Assembly (NCBI RefSeq): GCF_928097925.1 | Contig: NZ_CAKMRI010000001.1 | Span: 496,001 to 560,000, forward strand | DNA: 64,000 nt | Direction of reading: 5' to 3' | Source: Mediannikoviicoccus vaginalis | GTDB taxonomy: Bacteria; Bacillota; Clostridia; Tissierellales; Peptoniphilaceae | Shown here: positions 59,620-64,000 of the stretch, piece by piece | Numbering within the stretch: position 1 is the stretch's first letter | Layout: every line of letters begins with the position of its first letter | The notes under the pieces: generated by a model | What the model saw: the letters and a program-made list of their open reading frames with translations, nothing else | Database searches by the model: none | What the model was told of the DNA's origin: nothing | Translations under genes and position numbers: made by a program

Positions 59620-61305
59620 CTATGGTCTAGCTGAAGTATCAATTGTTTTAAAGCCAGTGCTTGTGAAGTCTGAGAATGTTACTCCCTTTACGAAATCGTA
59701 GTAGTATGAGTTTGTACTAGCACCGATTAGTGGGATAATAACTGATTGATCTACAAGCATCTTATCTGCTTCTTTGTATAACTCAGTTGCCTTAGCTGCA
59801 TCTGTTTCAACAGCTGCGTCGTCAACTAACTTATCGTAGTCTGCACTTTCCCATCCTGTGTTAACAGCGCCTGCATTTGTTTTGAATAATGAAAGCATAG
59901 CTGATGGGTCATTGTAGTCTGCTGTCCATGCAAGGTATCCTAGTTGGTAATCACCTTTTTGGATTCTACCTGCAAGAATTGGCCATTCCATTGTTTCTAG
60001 TTCAACGTTAATACCTAAATTGTTGTTTAGGTTTTGTTGAATAAATTCGTTAATCATCTTAACTCTTGGGTTGTTTACATAGATAAGAGTTAATTTAACT
60101 TGTGCTGGATCTTCTCCAAGTCCTAATTCTTTTAGACCTTCAATTAAAAGAGCCTTTGCATCAGGATTTGCAGATCTTAATCCGTCAAATGAATCGCCGA
60201 TTTCATCTCTGAATTCTTTACCATCTAATTGGATTCCGTTTGGTACCCATCCCTTTGCTGGAGGAGTAAATCCTTCAGAAAGTAATTTTGAAAGGCCTTC
60301 TCTATCAACTGTAAGGTTAATAGCTTGTCTTACCTTTTCATTTTTTAATATTGGGTCAGTGTGGTTTACTGATAGATAGTCAACTGCTGGAATGCTAACT
60401 GGTTTGCTATTAACATTTTCAATATCTTTGAACTTTTCTACCCATTCAGGAATATTAGTTCTAACTGCGTCAACTTCTCCTACTGAGAAAGAGTTCATGA
60501 TTGTGTTTGTATCTCCCATGATAGGTAGATTTACAGTTTGTAGATGAACGTTTTCTTGATCCCAGTAATCTTCATTCTTTTCAAGAGTTAATCTTGAGTT
60601 GTGTGTCCATTCAGTTAATTTGAAAGGTCCACATGAAAGAACTGTGTCTGGTTCTGCACCATATTTTTCACCATATTTTTCAATTAAATCTTGTCTACAT
60701 GGTAGCATTACTCTAAATGGAACTAAAGTTATGAAGTATGATGCAGGAGCACCTAAAGTAACTTCTAGAGTCATATCATCAACAGCTTTTACACCTAGTT
60801 CGTCAACAGGAGCTTTTCCTGAGTTAACTTCATTAAAGTTTTTGATAGGTGCAAGTAAGAATGCTGATTCAGAACCTGTATCTGGATCTGCTGATCTCTT
60901 GATCCCATATTCGAAATCCTTTGCTGTTAGTGGTTCGCCGTCCTCCCATTTCATTCCTTCTCTAAGTTTGAATGTATATGTTAAGCCGTCTTCTGAAACT
61001 TCGTAGCTTTCAGCTGCTGCTGGAACTACTTCATTTGATCCATCTTCTTTTTCAGCCATTCTTAATAGTGGTTCAGTAATATTGTTTATTATTTTATTAC
61101 CATATACGTCAGATCCCTTTTGAGCGTCCAATGTAGTTGGTTCACTGTCTAGTAGGGAGTTGTAGTATTGTTCTCCACCATTTCCTCCTGCTACAGGTTT
61201 ACCATCAGAGCCAGTAGCGTTGTTGTTAGCTCCACCACCACATGCAGTTACAAATAACATCATACCTGCAAGTACTAGTGAAAGAGCTTTTTTCTTTCCA
61301 TTCAT
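59620..61305 (-). CDS. oppA: Oligopeptide-binding lipoprotein OppA, first copy
   Basis: A 561-aa solute-binding lipoprotein (SBP_bac_5), first gene of oppABCDF. Lipobox VTAC (LAGMMLFVTAC), Gly/Asn-rich linker, then EPTTLDAQKGSDVYGNKII and LREGMKWEDGEPLTAKDFEY. LGYLAWTADYNDPSAML and the C-terminal FSDFTSTGFKTIDTSAR almost repeat those of the second copy. It should deliver peptides to OppBC. A GGAGG ribosome site precedes the ATG. The strong similarity of both copies points to a tandem duplication with the transporter genes in between. Confidence 0.96.
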   Translation of the reverse strand: MNGKKKALSLVLAGMMLFVTACGGGANNNATGSDGKPVAGGNGGEQYYNSLLDSEPTTLDAQKGSDVYGNKIINNITEPLLRMAEKEDGSNEVVPAAAESYEVSEDGLTYTFKLREGMKWEDGEPLTAKDFEYGIKRSADPDTGSESAFLLAPIKNFNEVNSGKAPVDELGVKAVDDMTLEVTLGAPASYFITLVPFRVMLPCRQDLIEKYGEKYGAEPDTVLSCGPFKLTEWTHNSRLTLEKNEDYWDQENVHLQTVNLPIMGDTNTIMNSFSVGEVDAVRTNIPEWVEKFKDIENVNSKPVSIPAVDYLSVNHTDPILKNEKVRQAINLTVDREGLSKLLSEGFTPPAKGWVPNGIQLDGKEFRDEIGDSFDGLRSANPDAKALLIEGLKELGLGEDPAQVKLTLIYVNNPRVKMINEFIQQNLNNNLGINVELETMEWPILAGRIQKGDYQLGYLAWTADYNDPSAMLSLFKTNAGAVNTGWESADYDKLVDDAAVETDAAKATELYKEADKMLVDQSVIIPLIGASTNSYYYDFVKGVTFSDFTSTGFKTIDTSARP

Positions 61306-61678
61306 CTTGTTATTCCTCCTTAAGAATATAAATAAGAATTTAAATTATACAGAACTTTGAACAAGCTTGAGAAAACGATTTAAATTTTATTTAAATAAAA
61401 AACATTTTCAACATCATTTTTCAAATATTCTGTAGAACTCAATGTTAATTATAACACATGTTTACGCCATTTCAACCATAAATAACGCTAATTAATGAAT
61501 AGGCAAATATATGTATCTATTTAAAACTTAACACCATAAAAATACTTAAGCCACGCTTATTCTATAAGTTATATAGCTTTAACGTGGCCCACCATTCTCC
61601 TTAGCGAAATACCAATATTTATAAGAGATCGATCTTTTTATTATTAATTTACGAATCTGTAATCGGTACAAAAATTAA
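61306..61678. other. Intergenic region between dedA and opp
   Basis: No gene is supported in these 373 bases. It holds the opp -10 box, the palindrome TGTTAATTATAACA (61443-61456) and a longer hairpin GCCACG/CGTGGC (61550-61588) with inner CTATA/TATAG pairing. On the minus strand an AAGGAG precedes a possible 8-codon reading frame just before this hairpin. Its meaning is unclear. Confidence 0.4.
61344..61349 (-). promoter_or_regulatory. -10 box of the opp operon
   Basis: TATAAT on the minus strand at 61344-61349, 40 nt ahead of oppA. The -35 region overlaps AAATCGTTTT (61372-61381), a motif also found in the leader of the second oppA. Confidence 0.5.
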
Positions 61679-62278
61679 TTAAATTTCTTTTTTTCTTTTT
61701 ATAAAGAAAATAATAAAAATTATTACAACTAGTGCTATGATAACTAAAGTGTAATCCTTTATAATTGTTTCAATATAGGTCCAGTTTTCTCCAAGCTTCA
61801 TCCCTGCAAAAATAATTATGGCATTCCAAATTAATGATCCTAGAGCCGTCAAAACTATAAATTCAATCAAGTTCATACCAAACATTCCAGCGGGTATGGA
61901 CACAATTGATCTAAAGATTGGAACCATTCTTAAAAAGAATACAGATATTCTTTCATGCTTAACGTAAATATTTTTAATTTTACTAAGAGAGTTATTATCA
62001 ACCCTCAATAACTTATCTTTTCCAATAAAAACATTTCGAACTTTAGGGCTGTTTATATACTTCCCTATATAATAAAGTGCAACAGCACCTAGTACAGATC
62101 CCATTGTTGCTGCAAATAGTACGGAAACAAAAGTAAGTTGTGTTTTTGATATAAAGAGTCCACCAATTCCTAAAACCGCCTCCGATGGTATAGGTGGAAA
62201 AATATTTTCGATGAAAATTAATAAAAAAATTCCTAAACTTCCAAAATTTTCTGTTAGATTTAAAAATAATTGATTCAT
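61679..62278 (-). CDS. DedA family membrane protein
   Basis: A 199-aa polytopic membrane protein of the DedA/SNARE-associated family, thought to be lipid scramblases or undecaprenyl-phosphate flippases. IENIFPPIPSEAVLGIGG near residue 24, the conserved FLRMVPIFRSIVSIPAGMFG near 115 with the Arg and Pro residues of the re-entrant loop, and GSLIWNAIIIFAGMKLGENW near 150 are diagnostic. The frame is open to a TTG at 62290, but this overlaps GGAGG, so ATG 62278 is the start. Transcribed alone. Confidence 0.92.
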   Translation of the reverse strand: MNQLFLNLTENFGSLGIFLLIFIENIFPPIPSEAVLGIGGLFISKTQLTFVSVLFAATMGSVLGAVALYYIGKYINSPKVRNVFIGKDKLLRVDNNSLSKIKNIYVKHERISVFFLRMVPIFRSIVSIPAGMFGMNLIEFIVLTALGSLIWNAIIIFAGMKLGENWTYIETIIKDYTLVIIALVVIIFIIFFIKRKKEI

Positions 62279-62381
62279 GCCGTCCTCCAAGCTAAATTAT
62301 ATCAAATAGCAGGACTCAATACTAATTTCTAAAACTTTATCTTTTTTTCTTACATCTCACTTCTACTTCTTTCTTCTAATT

Positions 62382-62411
62382 AAAAAAGAAACCTCTTTTC
62401 TAAAGGTTTCT
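62382..62411 (-). terminator. Terminator of the V-ATPase operon
   Basis: On the minus strand AGAAACCTTT and AGAGGTTTCT form the stem followed by T6. It lies just after the atpD stop at 62413. Confidence 0.85.
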
Positions 62412-62412
62412 C

Positions 62413-63033
62413 TTATTTCTTAGATTTAACTTTTTTCAATCGGAAGAACTCTTCAATATCTTTTTCTTCCAATATCTCTTCAAGTTTTTTTATATTTCTT
62501 TGTAGTTTTGGTATTTGTATCTTATCCAGTGCATTGGCCCTCTTTTGCGTCTTATTTATTTCATTGGCCAAATTGTAAACTGCATTTTCAATTTCAGTCA
62601 ATTTATAAATCAACTTTCTAAGCTTTTTAAATTCCATTAAAAGCCTGTCAAAGCCTGGGTAGGTGTCGTGAATACCAAAGCTAAGGGAGGTTTTTTTATC
62701 GTCTTTATCAAGTATTATCTTAGGAACAGTTGCCCCCATGACAGACTTATAAAGAATTTCATAGTCCTTTTCCGAAGATATGGCATCGATTATATTGTCC
62801 AAGTTTTCTTTACCAAGCACCATATTCACCTGATTTAAAAGTTCATATGCCTTTGAGAACTGTTCTTCAATATTTTTTTGAACTTCCTTAGCTTCATCAA
62901 CTAAGGTCATCATTTCCTTTATTAAAACGACCCTCTTTCTATCTAAAAGATTGTATCCTTTTTTGGCAAAGTTCAAAGACTTCTTTAATTTAATTAAGTT
63001 GCCCTTGGTATATGCCATGTTGTTTTTAGCCAT
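62413..63033 (-). CDS. atpD: V-type ATP synthase/ATPase subunit D
   Basis: A 206-aa central-shaft subunit of the V1 part. It is almost entirely helical, with a coiled coil at both ends: KGNLIKLKKSLNFAKKGYNL and LLDRKRVVLIKEMM at the N-terminus, the middle VMGATVPKI motif, and KTQKRANALDKIQIPKLQRN followed by IKKLEEILEE. This is the standard layout of NtpD/AtpD. It lies 5 nt after the subunit B gene and ends the operon. The complex links ATP to Na+ or H+ movement; the ion cannot be read here as the K subunit is outside. Confidence 0.95.
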   Translation of the reverse strand: MAKNNMAYTKGNLIKLKKSLNFAKKGYNLLDRKRVVLIKEMMTLVDEAKEVQKNIEEQFSKAYELLNQVNMVLGKENLDNIIDAISSEKDYEILYKSVMGATVPKIILDKDDKKTSLSFGIHDTYPGFDRLLMEFKKLRKLIYKLTEIENAVYNLANEINKTQKRANALDKIQIPKLQRNIKKLEEILEEKDIEEFFRLKKVKSKK

Positions 63034-63038
63034 TTAAA

Positions 63039-64000
63039 TCACCTTTTCAGATACTTTTCTTTTAATTTTGGATCCAGTCTATCAAGTTGTTCATCGGGTA
63101 AAATTTTCATAAGCTCCCATGCAAGGTCAAGTGTCTCTATGATACTTCTATTTTCATATGGATCTTGTTTTACAAATCGCTCTTCAAACTCTTCACCAAA
63201 TTCCAAAATCTTCTTGTCCGAATCCTGCAGGTCGTCTTCTCCAAGTATTTGAGCAAGGTCTCTTACTTCTTGCACCTTTGAATAGGATGCGAAAAGTTGG
63301 TTTGCCACATCTTGATGATCCTCCCTTGTGTAGCCTTCTCCTATACCGTCCTTCATAAGTCTTGATAGTGAAGGAAGCACATTTATTGGAGGGTACACGT
63401 CTTTAAAGGTAAGTTGTGGATCCAATGCGATTTGCCCCTCTGTAATATAACCTGTTAAGTCTGGAATTGGATGTGTAATGTCACCATTTGGCATGGTAAG
63501 AATTGGAATAAGTGTAAGCGAACCCTTATGCCCCTTAAGCATGCCCGCCCTTTCATATAGACTGGCAAGGTCTGAATACATATAACCAGGATATCCCTTT
63601 CTACTAGGCACTTCTTCCCTTAGTGAAGATACTTCTCTAAGTGCTTCTCCATATGAAGTAATGTCTGTCATAAGCACAAGCACATGTTTATTTTCTTCAA
63701 ATGCAAGATACTCCGCCGCTGTAAGGGCACATTTTGGTACAATTAGTCTTTCCATAATTGGATCATCTGCATAATTTAAAAACATTACTACATTTCCAAT
63801 TACACCGGAGTTTCTAAATTCATTTTCAAAATAAAGTCCTTCATCATGCTTTACACCTATGGCTGCAAAAACTATGCAAAAGTCTTCATCTTCATTGTCG
63901 TCGCCACTAACTACCTTTGCCTGTCTTATGATTTGTGATGCAAGTTTGTTGTGGTCTAAGCCGTTTTCAGAAAATATAGGAAGTTTTTGTCCCCTTATAA
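63039..64000 (-). CDS. atpB: V-type ATP synthase/ATPase subunit B, C-terminal part
   Basis: The frame continues to the window edge, giving about 320 C-terminal residues of a protein usually near 460 aa; the Met at 63785 is internal. The upstream portion reads [20 protein letters not shown], then [20 protein letters not shown], and further on [40 protein letters not shown] and [19 protein letters not shown]. These are typical of the non-catalytic B subunit, which lacks the Walker A of subunit A. It forms the hexameric head with A and is followed by subunit D. Confidence 0.96.
   Translation of the reverse strand, partial: IRGQKLPIFSENGLDHNKLASQIIRQAKVVSGDDNEDEDFCIVFAAIGVKHDEGLYFENEFRNSGVIGNVVMFLNYADDPIMERLIVPKCALTAAEYLAFEENKHVLVLMTDITSYGEALREVSSLREEVPSRKGYPGYMYSDLASLYERAGMLKGHKGSLTLIPILTMPNGDITHPIPDLTGYITEGQIALDPQLTFKDVYPPINVLPSLSRLMKDGIGEGYTREDHQDVANQLFASYSKVQEVRDLAQILGEDDLQDSDKKILEFGEEFEERFVKQDPYENRSIIETLDLAWELMKILPDEQLDRLDPKLKEKYLKR

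Noticed and set aside
60599-61006. A 135-aa plus-strand open frame
   Set aside because: Antisense to oppA, a shadow of its codon use.
61430-61460. CodY-like AATATTCTGTAGAA and the palindrome TGTTAATTATAACA as Rex or CodY sites
   Set aside because: The first has about five mismatches to the CodY consensus; the second is two bases shorter than a Rex operator.
1-64000. CRISPR arrays, rRNA and tRNA genes
   Set aside because: No regularly spaced repeats, tRNA T-arm signatures with cloverleaf context or rRNA stretches were seen on reading; a model-based scan was not possible.

Overview
The window is AT-rich, with short intergenic gaps, GGAGG-type ribosome-binding sites and sigma-A promoters. It looks like a low-GC Gram-positive anaerobe. 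V-type ATPase subunits, an NQR-type redox pump, Rex, iron-sulfur serine dehydratase, several peptide and amino-acid uptake systems, and the absence of any sugar or quinone pathway fit an amino-acid-fermenting anaerobic coccus, for example of the Tissierellia/Peptoniphilaceae. That placement is inferred from gene content; no rRNA or tRNA gene was recognised in the window.

Layout. 1-309: 3' end of an MltG/YceG-like gene. 364-5300: a minus-strand branched-chain amino-acid ABC operon (livJ-H-M-G-F) behind a T-box leader whose specifier reads AUC (Ile). 5.4-15.2 kb: minus-strand housekeeping genes (P-loop protein, YhcC-type radical SAM, peroxiredoxin, HAD phosphatase, DUF1292, PepD, PpiC, CvfB, serine dehydratase, YitT). 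14.9-19.5 kb: operon DUF1893 - RelA/SpoT-like - AcpS::NnrD fusion - alr - mazF. 19.5-23.4 kb: ppa, a solo IS200-type tnpA element, an ABC-F ATPase and rex. 23.6-27 kb, plus strand: M55 D-aminopeptidase, a P-loop-like protein, SpoIIM-like protein, aldehyde dehydrogenase. 27-31.1 kb: heterodimeric ABC exporter and DUF3841. 31.3-34.8 kb: MacB-like ABC operon with an exported partner.

36.2-40.1 kb: nqrBCDEF without nqrA, the most unusual metabolic locus here. 40.15-41.75 kb: an IS110 element with long structured non-coding flanks. 41.8-45.4 kb: a small exported protein, a 791-aa tandem ABC-2-like membrane protein and an ABC ATPase, an arrangement resembling small secreted peptide/bacteriocin systems. 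45.4-53.4 kb: K+/H+ antiporter, an AlgJ-like/MBOAT O-acetylation pair, and mprF with a nitrilase-fold protein lacking its catalytic residues. 53.5-61.3 kb: an oligopeptide ABC operon bracketed by two closely related oppA genes. 61.7-64 kb: DedA, then V-ATPase subunits D and B (B runs off the end).

The genes fit together as follows. Peptides and amino acids enter through Opp and Liv and are processed by PepD and the D-aminopeptidase. Serine is deaminated by SdaAB. NADH is sensed by Rex and oxidised by the NQR-type pump, and the ion gradient can be used by the V-ATPase and the antiporter. MprF, the MBOAT pair and several ABC exporters shape and defend the envelope.
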